64,000 nt of DNA, taken from the NCBI GenBank assembly GCA_032622095.1, contig CP136061.1, forward strand, positions 9,204,447-9,268,446, written 5' to 3'. A model generated the notes under the pieces. That model was not told the DNA's origin and did not search any database. It worked only from the letters and a program-made list of their open reading frames with translations. The DNA is from Siphonodentalium dalli. Its lineage: Eukaryota > Mollusca > Scaphopoda > Gadilida > Siphonodentaliidae. Numbering within the stretch: position 1 is the stretch's first letter; every line of letters begins with the position of its first letter. Below are positions 1 to 11,399 of this stretch, piece after piece. A program made the position numbers and the translations under genes.

Positions 1-3000
1 AACAAGTGTTATATAGTTACCGGGGTATAAAGATGGTCTGTCTCTTTGTAAACATGTGTTATATATATACCGGGGTATAAAGACGGTATATCACTTTGTA
101 AACAAGTGTTATATAGTTACCGGGGTATTAAGATGGTCTATCTCTTTGTAAACAAGTCTTATATAGTTACCGGGGTATAAAGATGGTCTATCTCTTTGTA
201 AACAATTGTTATATAGTTACTGTGGTATGGAGATGGTCTATATCTTTGTAAACAAGTGTTATATAGTTACCGGGGTATAAAGATGGTCTGTCTCTTTGTA
301 AACATGTGTTATATATATACCGGGGTATAAAGACGGTATATCACTTTGTAAACAAGTGTTATATAGTTACCGGGGTTTAAAGATGGTCTGTCTCTTTGTA
401 AACAAGTGTTATATAGTTACCGGGGTATAAAGATTGTCTATCTCTTTATAAACAAGTGTTATATAATTACCGGGGTATAAAGATGGTCTATCTCTTTGTA
501 AACAAGTGTTACATAGTTACTGGGGTATGAAGATTGTATATCTCTTTGTAAACAAGTGTTATATAGATACAGGGGTATAAAGATGGTCTATCTCTTTGTA
601 ATCAAATGTTATATAGTTACCGGGGTATGAAGATGGTCTGTCTCTTTGTAAACAAGTGTTATATAGTTACCGGGGTATGAAGATGGTATATCTCTTTGTA
701 AGCAAGTGTTATATAGTTACCGGGGTATGAAGATTGTATATCTCTTTGTAAACAAGCGTTATATAGATACAGGGGTATAAAGATGGTCTATCTCTTTGTA
801 AACAAGTGTTATATAGTTACCGTGGTATAAAGATGGTCTATCTCTTTGTAAACAAGTGTTATATAGTTACCGGGGTGTAAAGATGGTCTATCTCTTTGTA
901 AACATGTGTTATATAGTTACCAGGGTATAAAGATGCTCTATCTCTTTGTAAACAAGTGTTATATAGTTACCGGGGTATGAAGATGGTATATCTCTTTGTA
1001 AGCAAGTGTTATATAGTTACCGGGGTATGAAGATTGTATATCTCTTTGTAAACAAGTGTTATATAGATACAGGGGTATAAAGATGGTCTATCTCTTTGTA
1101 ATCAAATGTTATATAGTTACCGGGGTATGAAGATGGTCTGTCTCTTTGTAAACAAGTGTTATATAGTTACCGGGGTATGAAGATGGTATATCTCTTTGTA
1201 AGCAAGTGTTATATAGTTACCGGGGTATGAAGATTGTATATCTCTTTGTAAACAAGCGTTATATAGATACAGGGGTATAAAGATGGTCTATCTCTTTGTA
1301 ATCAAATGTTATATAGTTACCGGGGTATGAAGATGGTCTATCTCTTTGTAAACAAATGTTATATAGTTACCGGGTATGAAGATGGTCTATCTCTTTGTAA
1401 ACAAGTGTTAAATAGTTACCGGGGTATAAAGATGGTCTATCTCTTTGTAAACAAGTGTTATATAGTTACCGGGGTATAAAGATGGTCTATCTCTTTGTAA
1501 ACAAGTGTTATATAGTTACCGGGGTATAAAGATGGTCTATCTCTGTGTAAACAAGTGTTATATAGTTACCGCGGTATACAGATGGTCTATCTCTTTATAA
1601 ACCAGTGTTATATAGTTAACGGGGTATAAAGATGGTCTATCTCTTTGTATACAAGTGTTACATAGTTACTGGAGTATATATATGGTGTATCTCTTTGTAA
1701 ACAAGTGTTATATAGTGACCGTGGTATAAAGATGGTCTATCTCTTTGTAAACAAGTGTTATATAGTTACCGGGGTTTAAAGATGGTTTATCTCTTTGTAA
1801 ACAAGTGTTATATAGTTACCGGGGTATGAAGATGGTCTATCTCTTTGTAAACAAGTGTTATATAGTTACCGGGGTATAAAGATGGTCTATCTCTTTGTAA
1901 ACAATTGTTATATAGTTACTGTGGTATGGAGATGGTCTATATCTTTGTAAATAAGTGTTATATAGTTACCGGTGTATAAAGATGGTCTGTCTCTTTGTAA
2001 ACAAGTGTTATATAGATACCGGGGTATAAATATTGTCTATCTCTTTATAAACAAGTGTTATATAGTTACCGGGGTATAAAGATGGTCTATCTCTTTGTAA
2101 TCAAGTGTTACATAGTTACTGGAGTATATATATGGTCTATCTCTTTGTAAACAAGTGTTATGTAGTTACCGTTATATAAAGATGGTCTATCTCTTTGTAA
2201 ACAAGTGTTATATAGTTACCGGGGTTTAAAGATGGTCTATCTCTTTGTAAACAAGTGTTATATAGTTACCGGGGTATGAAGATGGTCTATCTCTTTATAA
2301 ACAAGTGTTATATAGTTACCGGGGTATAAAGATGGTCTATCTCTTTGTAAGCAAGTGTTATATAGTTACCGGGGTATGAAGATGGTATATCTCTTTGTAA
2401 ACAAGTGTTATATAGTTACATGGGTATAAAGAAGGTCTATCTCTTTGTAAACAAATGTTATATAGTTACCGGGTATGAAGATGGTCTATCTCTTTGTAAA
2501 CAAGTGTCAAATAGTTACCGGGGTATAAAGATGGTCTATATCTTTGTAAGCAAGTGTTATATAGTTACCGGGGTATGAAGATGGTATATCTCTTTGTAAA
2601 CAAGTGTTATATAGTTACATGGGTATAAAGAAGGTCTATCTCTTTGTAAACAAATGTTATATAGTTACCGGGTATGAAGATGGTCTATCTCTTTGTAAAC
2701 AAGTGTTAAATAGTTACCGGGGTATAAAGATGGTCTATCTCTTTGTAAACAATTGTTATATAGTTACCGGGGTATAACGATGGTCTATCTCTTTGTAAAC
2801 AAGGGTTATATAGTTACCGGGGTATAAAGATGGTCTATCTCTGTGTAAACAAGTGTTATATAGTTACCGCGGTATAAAGATGGTCTATCTCTTTATAAAC
2901 CAGTGTTATATAGTTAACGGGGTATAAAGATGGTCTATCTCTTTGTAAACAAGTGTTACATAGTTACTGGAGTATATATATGGTCTATCTCTTTGTAAAC

Positions 3001-4528
3001 AAGTGTTATATAGTTACCGTGGTATAAAGATGGTCTATCTCTTTGTAAACAAGTGTTATATAGTTACCGGGGTTTAAAGATGGTCTATCTCTTTGTAAAC
3101 AAGTGTTATATAGTTACCGGGGTATAAAGATGGTCTGTCTCTTTGTAAACATGTGTTATATAGTTACCGGGGTATAAAGATGGTCTATCTCTTTGTAAAC
3201 AAGTGTTATATAGTTACCGGGGTATAAAGATGGTCTGTCTCTATGTAAACATGTGTTATATAGTTACCGGGGTATAAAGACGGTATATCTCTTTGTAAAC
3301 AAGTGTTATATAGTTACCGGGGTATTAAGATGGTCTATCTCTTTGTAAACAAGTCTTATATAGTTATCGGGGTATAAAGATGGTCTATCTCTTTGTAAAC
3401 AATTGTTATATAGTTACTGTGGTATGGAGATGGTCTATATCTTTGTAAATAAGTGTTATATAGTTACCGGGGTATAAAGATGGTCTGTCTCTTTGTAAAC
3501 AAGTGTTATATAGTTACCGGGGTATAAAGATTGTCTATCTCTTTATAAACAAGTGTTATATAATTACCGGGGTAAAAAGATGGTCTATCTCTTTGTAAAC
3601 AAGTGTTACATAGTTACTGGAGTATATATATGGTCTATCTCTTTGTAAACAAGTGTTATATAGTTACCGTGGTATAAAGATGGTCTATCTCTTTGTAAAC
3701 AAGTGTTATATAGTTACCGGGGTTTAAAGATGGTCTATCTCTTTGTAAACAAGTGTTATATAGTTACCGGTTTATGAAGATGGTATATCTCTTTGTAAGC
3801 AAGTGTTATATAGTTACCGGGGTATGAAGATTGTATATCTCTTTGTAAACAAGTGTTATATAGATACAGGGGTATAAAGATGGTCTATCTCTTTGTAATC
3901 AAATGTTATATAGTTACCGGGGTATGAAGATGGTCTGTCTCTTTGTAAACAAGTGTTATATAGTTACCGGGGTATGAAGATGGTATATCTCTTTGTAAGC
4001 AAGTGTTATATAGTTACCGGGGTATGAAGATTGTATATCTCTTTGTAAACAAGCGTTGTATAGATACAGGGGTATAAAGATGGTCTATCTCTTTGTAATC
4101 AAATGTTATATAGTTACCGGGGTATGAAGATGGTCTATCTCTTTGTAAACAAGTGTTATATAGTTACCGGGGTTTAAAGATGGTCTATCTCTTTGTAAAC
4201 AAGTGTTATATAGTGACCGGGGTATAAAGATGGTCTATCTCTTTGTAAACAAGTGTTATATAGTTACCGGGGCATGATGATGGTCTATCTCTTTGTAAAC
4301 AAGTGTTATATAGTGACCGGGGTAGAAAGATGGTCTATCTCTTTGTAAGCAAGTGTTATATAGTTACCGGGGTATAAAGATGGTCTATCTCTTTGTAAAC
4401 AAGTGTTATATAGTTGCCGGGGTATACAGATGGTCTATATCTGTGTAAACAAGTGTTATATAGTTACCGGGGTATTAAGATTGTCTATCTCTTTGTAAAC
4501 AAGTGTTATATAGTTACCGGGGTATGAA
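1..4528. repeat. 50-bp satellite array, about 90 units
   Basis: Tandem array of a 50-bp unit that begins AACAAGTGTTATATAGTTAC and ends TATCTCTTTGTA, running from the window edge to about 4528, so the left end is not seen. Units differ by point changes, and I noticed only three 1-base deletions (near 1364, 2465 and 2665), all in the same 49-bp variant. Higher-order structure is visible: a 250-bp block at 1 recurs at 251, and 4-unit (200-bp) blocks marked by AATCAAATGTT recur at about 1100, 1300, 3897 and 4097. Every frame has stops, so no protein is encoded. This is satellite or long minisatellite DNA; whether it is centromeric or dispersed cannot be told from here. Confidence 0.97.
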
Positions 4529-5395
4529 ATATTTAGATTTGAATCGAACACTCCTTTCAGGAAATACTTCTATCGATTAATGTTGATTATATTTCGAATA
4601 TTTTCTGGTCTAAAAACATGTGGTTGTTTAGCTAACGAACAATAATGGTTACTGTTAACATAGACCACAAAGTTTATTGTGTAATTTTGGCACAAATAAA
4701 CGTTAATTAGACTCATTATCGCTTGTAACTAGGTAATAAAACAATACAAACAATCAATCTGGGACATTGGGCGTTCGGAGCATAGCTATGGTAACATACT
4801 AATGATCTCTATCGATATAGGGTATCGCCTGAATGGTATGTTCTAAAAATAGAACAACAAAGCGTCCCACTTAATCATTTCATTGTATAATAAAATTTTC
4901 GAAATAAAATCAATATTAATTGATAGAAGCGTTTCCGGACATGGGTCTTCAATTCATATTTATTATTTTGTTCTCACGAAGCTATTTCAAAATCGTTATA
5001 TGAAGAGATAATCCATCTTTAATCGTAACAAACGCATATGCAAACGACAACTGATAGACATAATACAAATTCTTATACCTAGTGACGTATGCGTGACTTA
5101 GGTGTGGCCCAAGTAAATAGGTGTTTGCTGAACCGTTGATATATATGGGTTTGAATGTCGTTTTAAGTTTATAAAACAGCACAACAAAAATGAGTTTTAA
5201 CAACAAAATTATTCTTATACAATTAACAGATTTGATCGCTTCTTGTTTATAGAAGTTCGTTATCATATTTATCATATTTGTCGATATCACGTGGCAATTC
5301 GCAGTATGCATGCAGTTGGTTAAATCGGCAATATCGGTACGACAGAGGGGAAACCGAAGGCAACAAATCCCTCATTTAGACATTCTGTCTCGTGG
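4529..5395. other. AT-rich unique stretch, no gene recognised
   Basis: The satellite ends abruptly inside a unit and AT-rich single-copy-looking sequence follows. A 109-codon minus-strand open frame (4982-5311) has no recognisable domain and an ordinary AT-rich composition; I treat it as chance. Nothing else is visible. Confidence 0.6.
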
Positions 5396-5399
5396 TTAA

Positions 5400-5836
5400 C
5401 CCTTTACCCAACAGAACGGCCCTGTGCCCATGCATTCTCTTATATATGCGAGTCGACCATAGGTCGCCTCGCATATATAAGAGAATGCATTGGCCTAACA
5501 TATTAAAAATGATAAAATTGTCAAAGAATGTAGAAAAATATTATAAAAATTGTTAAAAAATGTAAGAAAAAATATATAATTGTTAAAGAATGTAAGAAAA
5601 AATGGTAAAAAGTGTTAGGCCAATGCATTCTCTTATATATGCGAGGCGACCTATGGTCGAGTCGCATATATAAGAGAATGCATTGGCACAGGGCATAACT
5701 GTAACCATCACAATGTGGTCAATGAACCGGTTCCAATGATATCCATATTTGTATGGTGTTATTGAGACAGACCGAAGATAGTTTAGGCTGTTGAAGCTTT
5801 ATTTGGGCGTTTTTGACCGGTTTGTTGGGTAAAGGG
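5400..5836. mobile_element. piggyBac-type miniature element with TTAA duplication
   Basis: A 437-bp non-autonomous element. It has perfect 14-bp terminal inverted repeats, CCCTTTACCCAACA at the left and its complement at the right, flanked on both sides by TTAA (5396-5399 and 5837-5840). TTAA target sites and CCC-starting ends are the hallmark of the piggyBac superfamily; Kolobok also uses TTAA but has different ends. Inside are two near-perfect 59-bp palindromes (5431-5489 and 5624-5682) that are reverse complements of each other. Between them lies AT-rich sequence built from TGTTAAAGAATGTAAGAAAA-like words. The same hairpin and the same AT-rich words recur at 10.2-11.3 kb and the hairpin again at 52.1 kb, so this is a family. 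It encodes no protein. Confidence 0.88.
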
Positions 5837-5840
5837 TTAA

Positions 5841-6334
5841 ACTATGGTTTTGTATTTCCCGAAACAAGATTTATGAGGAGATGATGAATCCGACCTATAT
5901 GCTGCATGTCATAATGAAATATTTACAAACATAATATGAATTAAAAACAACACAATTATAACCGCCACCATCACCATAAACATCGTTATCGTCAAATATA
6001 TCCAATAATAAACTACTCAGCATGTAATAGGTATGAAGTATGTTGAATAATGGCTGGCTGAATTGCGCGGGGAAAATTATGTCCACTGGCATTTTATTTG
6101 TCAATTTACTAGGCATACGCTAGTTCGTGACAGTATGCCAACACGTTTATTTTGTACACTGTACAAAATAGACAATACATTTTATGGCTAAATACCGACA
6201 GCTGTTTCCAATGATATACCGTGAAATAAATAGTACACCGTGTTGTTGTATAAATATAAACACCGTAGATTAAACGGTTATACCGCTAACATTGCAGTAT
6301 ACACTGTGTATATGTCCCTATATCGTAGACTTAC
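5841..6334. other. Unassigned stretch
   Basis: AT-rich sequence with no gene or repeat that I can identify. A 73-codon minus-strand open frame at 5895-6116 has no supporting feature. Confidence 0.5.
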
Positions 6335-6742
6335 ATGTACTCAATCCGGTCCCCATATAATCAGATTCCAACAACAACATCGTTTTTTAAATACCCCTTC
6401 AGTTATCAGAATCAATTAATTGCCAACAAATAATGCTAACCATGCACTGTCAACAATAGTATAAGATTGTCCAAAACGTGTTATCAACATTTTGTTCAAC
6501 GAAATATGGCCGCATCAAAGCCACTTGAATTTATAGTCATCCATCTCCATCCGCAATTTGGTCTGAGACCGTCGGTTTGACAACTTTTTACCAGGCCACC
6601 AATTACAACACATCTCGAGTAACAAAAAATTTCAAAAATCGATATTTGATCACTCTGAGCTTTGATGTGTGGGTTCCTGGACTCAAATCATACATTGTTT
6701 ATATACCTCCGAAGCCAAAGAAATAGTAATTTGGGAGCGTTA
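6335..6742 (-). mobile_element. Diverged copy of the 438-bp miniature element found at 35.5 kb
   Basis: This segment is an inverted, diverged copy of 35489-35926: shared words include GTACTCAATCC near one end, AACATTTTGTTCAACRAAAT in the middle, CGATATTTGATCACT, and CCAAAGAAATAGTAATTT near the other end. The outer terminal repeat at the 6742 side appears lost. It carries no open frame and is best read as a degenerate non-autonomous DNA element. Confidence 0.7.
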
Positions 6743-7289
6743 ATGCATCTTTAATAGTTATACCGCAATAATGGCGTTCGACCTATATACACATAATCTG
6801 ATAATGGCGTTCGACCTATATACACAGAATCTGCTCTCGCAGACATTTATAGAACTTTATTCGATGGTTGTGTGGACGTAGTTTACATAAAAACCAGTGC
6901 TCGTTGGAGTAAGATTCGATCGCATAATTTTACGAACTAAGGTTTCGATTGTGCATGGAGACAAGGCTTCGTTGAACGCCCAACTGATGGACTACCAAGT
7001 TAAACATTGAATTGTAAAATCATGGATAAAATTGAGGTTACATATCATTAAAACGATAACTAAAATATGACAATTATTCAGGTTGGTAATTCTAGGTATT
7101 TGACCTTTGCATCTTCAAATATGTTATTTCTTCGGAGGCAAACATGCAATAGAGTCATTGATATAATTATGTAACAACACTGGGATGTACACCCATATGC
7201 TGAATGGTGGGGCACGTGTTAATATTAATATATTATTATCCATCCCTTAACTAACACTATTTATGATTGCCACCACGTGATAATACGTG
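6743..7289. other. Unassigned stretch with a small tandem duplication
   Basis: No gene is seen. A 33-bp unit beginning ATAATGGCGTTCGACC is present twice in tandem at about 6767-6832. Confidence 0.55.
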
Positions 7290-7616
7290 AAAAAGTCATA
7301 TTGGACTCCTGAATGTCATATTGGACTCCCAAGTGTGCAATATGACTTTTTTTATCGGGACTCTGTGACGTCACGAACTAACTATTGCGAAATGAATCGG
7401 AGAAATTGTGATGCGCGCGCAACACTGGTGGATTTAGCAGACGTTTCACTTCCGCATTGAGTTTTTTCATTTCCGTATTCACTGTTCCAAATCATGCTTT
7501 CTGATGATCAAATAGAGGCTTTTATAGATAATTAAGTGCCGACAAATACCGAAAATAACCACCAAAGTTTTATTCCAAAATTTGGATAAACATACAGATG
7601 GATAATAAAAATGTCA

Positions 7617-7769
7617 TTATACAATGTTGTGTACAGTATGAGTTTTTCTTGTTCTCGTCCAGGTTGTGGTGAAAGGTCATATTGGATGCGTGTCTCGTCC
7701 AATATGACTTTTCACCACAACCTGGACTCTTACAATAAAAACACATACTGTATACACAACATTGTATAA
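7617..7769. repeat. 153-bp hairpin (inverted repeat, ~70-bp arms)
   Basis: Left arm 7617-7686 begins TTATACAATGTTGTGTACAG; right arm 7698-7769 is its complement with a few mismatches and ends CATTGTATAA, leaving an 11-base loop. The inner arm word GTCATATTGGA also occurs at about 7296 and 7317, where it forms a smaller inverted repeat with CAATATGACTTTTTT (about 7338-7352). The structure fits a foldback miniature transposon, but no target duplication is certain. Confidence 0.8.
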
Positions 7770-8192
7770 TAACTTTATATTATAGCAGAATACAGAGGGC
7801 AGTTTCAATCAATATATCAAAACTATAGATATAGGTGTATGCATAATCTGGTAATTGTATATCATAACATACCTAAGTGGAATATTTCCGAACAAAATCG
7901 TCCATATAGCATTGGAAATACGTATTATCGATAAATTTCAGATCGTTTGTGTCGGATCGAATTTTGTAATCCGCGGTCGCGTATAAATATCACATGTGGG
8001 AAGATAATATGGAGCTGTCTTCGCTTTGAAACTTTTATGATACATGTACTACATAATTATGATGATTAGAACAAAGATAAAGCCGTGCGTGAAACCTGAA
8101 CATAGTTTTATGTTAAGGACATATTATGTACGTATTTCGGCGTATCACTGGCAAGTGAGTATACACAGGTAGTTTGTCAACTGCAAGAAAGT

Positions 8193-8306
8193 ACATGTAG
8201 CTTTCAAGGTTTATAACCGATCATTCCAACACATGTAGCTTTCAAAGTTTATAACCGACCACTCCAACACATGTAGCTTTCAAAGTTTATAACCGACCAT
8301 TCCAAC
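8193..8306. repeat. 38-bp tandem repeat, three units
   Basis: A unit beginning ACATGTAGCTTTCAA starts at 8193, 8231 and 8269, an exact 38-base period with a few substitutions. It is non-coding. Confidence 0.9.
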
Positions 8307-9105
8307 ACAGCTATTGTACAACTCAGAAAACACAAAGTCTGAACTATATACACTGTTTTATGGTGCCCACATCAGAATGAGCAATGGGTGATGCCAGTGT
8401 CATGGGCCCGCAAACAAGGTACGTGCCATGCTCACCTGAAGCTGATATATTCTGCTAATGATGAACAGACAGTCTGCCGTCAGAGCAGTTTTAGCCAGTC
8501 CAAAATAAAAATAGTATAAATAAATTTGTAGAAAACCCTGAATCTCATGAATTGCTTACACCATGGAGTCCACTTACAAAGCACAACATGTGCAACTTTA
8601 AATTCCACACACAGTCGTGGCCAGGTTATCTTCGCACAATTGTAAACAAATATTCCTCAGTTGGGAAGAAGTTTCGCCGATAAACACCCTGTAATGATTC
8701 CTCCAGTGAAAGTCGTTAATTAATATTAAGATACAAGTAAGAATAAAGTCGTCGCACATATTAAAGACATATTATGTACTTTTACGGGTGCGATAAACTG
8801 ATAGGTTAGTATTCAGGTGCTATGCCAACTAGAGGAATATAGCATTCTACTAACATCGCCGAAAATCTCAAGCAAATCGACCGTACCACTCCATAGAAAA
8901 CATCGTTTGAACTACGCTCAATTTAAAATATTTACTATACTCGATTCGGGCGCATCTATTTCGTCATCGAGAGTCACTGCATTTAATTAATACATAAGAA
9001 TGACGCTGTGTGTTGTCAATTTAGATATAATATTTGTAAAAATAACTGCTTTGAACAAGATTATTCTCCATTTCTATTTGATCACCCTAACGGAGTGTTT
9101 CACAT
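8307..9105. other. Unassigned stretch
   Basis: No coding region, RNA gene or repeat that I can recognise. Confidence 0.5.
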
Positions 9106-9109
9106 CACT

Positions 9110-9366
9110 TTAAGTTACACGTGAGAATAACGTCGTTACACACATTAAGTTACACATGAGAACAACTTCGTACATATTAAGTTACACGTGATAATAACGT
9201 CGTTCCACAAATTGTTACACATGAGAATAAATTGGTCGCACATATTAAGTTACACGTAAGAATAAGTTCGTTACACATATTGTTACACATGAGAATGAAT
9301 TGGTCGCACATGTTAAGTTACACGTAAGAATAAGGTCGTTGCACATATTAAGTTACACGTTAGATG
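9110..9366. repeat. Degenerate ~33-bp tandem repeat
   Basis: Seven to eight diverged units built on TTAAGTTACACGTGAGAATA followed by CGTCGTTACACAC. Unit length varies and the units are imperfect. Open frames crossing it (for example 9300-9530) are by-products of the repeat. Confidence 0.8.
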
Positions 9367-9408
9367 GTAAGAATAAAGTTGGATGCTGCCAATCTGGATG
9401 TACAATTT

Positions 9409-9508
9409 ATGAAATTAACTACATTATTCTGTATTCCCATCGGATCACCCCAGCCGAGATGAAATTAACTACATTATTCTGTATTCCCATCGGATCACCC
9501 CATGCAGC
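9409..9508. repeat. 50-bp tandem duplication
   Basis: The segment starting ATGAAATTAACTACATTATT at about 9409 is repeated immediately at about 9459, with ATG inserted near the end of the second unit. Confidence 0.85.
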
Positions 9509-9509
9509 C

Positions 9510-10154
9510 GAGTGTTCCACGTCACTTTAAGTACATTACCTGATATTGAAATGAGAACTGAGATGAGAACTGGTGCCAAGAGATACATCACGCGTGTGGT
9601 GAGGAGGTGGAGGTGATAGTCAATGTTTGCCGACAGGAAGCGACAACATCCGTAACTCGTACAGCTCCCAACAATTATCAAATACGACTTAACCCATACC
9701 ATCCATAAATACCCAAAATAAAATTACCACACATGTGTCAAAATTCCACAATAAGACTAGCTAGCTAAACTACTATCCATTAGCCCTTTGACACTAATAT
9801 TCAATAGGGTCGCTCAAACATTGAATACATAAGGTCAAATTGTCAATGAATAGAAACAAATACATATATGAATGCCGTTAGAAGAGAGTTAAAACTGCGA
9901 GATGGTATGCATATATGTCTAGTGCAGAATATTTGAGTGACGACCGGCGACAAAGATAGCCTAACTGTCCTAACGGAACGTCTCGGTTGATTAATACATC
10001 CTCTCTCCACATATCAGGTCTTAGTATTCACCTTAGTGTGTCTATTAATGGCCTGGCAGTCGTCGTATACGTAAAACACTGTATATATTAATTATGTAGC
10101 AGTACGGCCTCTGTCGTGTACGAGATGTCGTCTGAGATGATCTTCTGTTCCGCG
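9510..10154. other. Unassigned stretch
   Basis: Nothing supported. Short open frames on both strands lack any domain signal. Confidence 0.5.
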
Positions 10155-10158
10155 TTAA

Positions 10159-11399
10159 CCCATTTATGACGGGAGCTTCCTGAAATTTTGCGAAAACCCT
10201 GTGCCAATGCATTCTCTTATATATGCGAGTCGACCATAGGTCGTCTCGCATATATAAGAGAATGCAATGGCCTAACAAATTTTATATTATTTTCTATTTT
10301 TGTTTAAAAATGTAAAAAAAAAAAAAAAAATAATAAATGATAAAACATTGTTAAAGAATGTAAGAAACAATGATAAAAAATAATAAAAATTGTTAAAGAA
10401 TGCAAGAAAAAATGATAAAAATTGATAAAGAATGTAAGAAAAAAATATAAATTGTCAAAGAATGTAAGAAAAAAATGATAAAATATAAGAAAAAATGATA
10501 AAAATTGTATAGAATGTAAGAAAAAATGATAAAAATTGTTAAAGAATGTAAGAAATAATGATAAAAAATAATAAAAATTGTTAAAGAATGTAAGAAAAAT
10601 GATAAAAATTGATAAAGAATGTAAGAAAAAAATATAAATTGTCAAAGAATGTAAGAAAAAATTATTTAAAAAAATGATCAAATGTAAGAAAAAATGATAA
10701 AAATTGTTAAAGAATGTAAGAAATAATGATAAAAAATAATAAAAATTGTTAAAGAATGTAAGAAAAATGATAAAAATTGATAAAGAATGTAAGAAAAAAA
10801 TATAAATTGTCAAAGAATGTAAGAAAAAATTATTTAAAAAAATGATCAAATGTAAGAAAAAATGATACAAATTGTATAGAATGTAAGAAAAAATTATAAA
10901 ATTTGTTAAAGAATGTAAGAAATAATGATAAAAAAAAATTAAAATTGTTAAAGAATGTAAGAAAAATGATAAAAATTGATAAAGAATGTAAGAAAAAAAT
11001 ATAAATTGTCAAAAAATGTAAGAAAAAATTATTTTAAAAAATTATAAAATATAAGAAAAAATGATAAAAATTGTATAGAATGTAAGAAAAAATGATAAAA
11101 ATTGTTAAAAAAAAAAGGTCAGAAAAAATAATGATAAAAATTGTTAAAGAATGTAAGAAAAATTCATAAAAAATGATAAAATTGTTAGGCCAATGCATTC
11201 TCTTATATATGCCGGTGTCTCACAGGGAGCGTCGTATATGTAATAGAATACATTGGCCGAACAATATTTACCTTGACCTTGTAACCTGGTGCATTCTCTT
11301 ATAAATGCGAGGCTCCCGATATATGGGACCCGCATAGATAGGAGAATGCTCTGGAACAGTATCTTTAATCCTGCACCAGTGCAACATCCCGTCATGAAA
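10159..11399. mobile_element. Larger piggyBac-type non-autonomous element, right tip lost
   Basis: Starts right after TTAA (10155-10158) with CCCATTTATGACGGGAGC. Next comes a 59-bp palindrome at 10208-10266 nearly identical to that of the 5400-5836 element, then an AT-rich tandem array, a degraded second palindrome (about 11194-11252), a third related hairpin (about 11290-11355) and a right end reading CCCGTCATGAAA at 11388-11399. That right end mirrors the left tip, but the final bases and the flanking TTAA are missing and the 30/33-bp minisatellite begins there. No transposase is encoded. The arrangement matches the 5.4-kb element with a greatly expanded middle. Confidence 0.75.
10280..11185. 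repeat. AT-rich minisatellite inside the piggyBac-type element
   Basis: Degenerate units of roughly 33-36 bp built on ATTGTTAAAGAATGTAAGAA plus AAATGATAAAA, with longer-period blocks visible (the AAGAAATAATGATAAAA variant recurs several times). The matching minus-strand open frames, rich in Phe, Leu, His and Ile, are composition artefacts and not genes. Confidence 0.9.

Noticed and set aside
1..4528. CRISPR-like repeat array
   Set aside because: The repeats are contiguous 50-bp units without spacers, and the setting is eukaryotic; this is a satellite.
4982..5311. 109-codon minus-strand frame
   Set aside because: No domain, AT-driven composition, no splice or promoter support.
10304..11012. 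Minus-strand frames rich in Phe, Leu and His (188 and 60 codons), membrane-protein-like
   Set aside because: They translate an AT-rich minisatellite; hydrophobicity comes from TTT/TTC/CTT codons.
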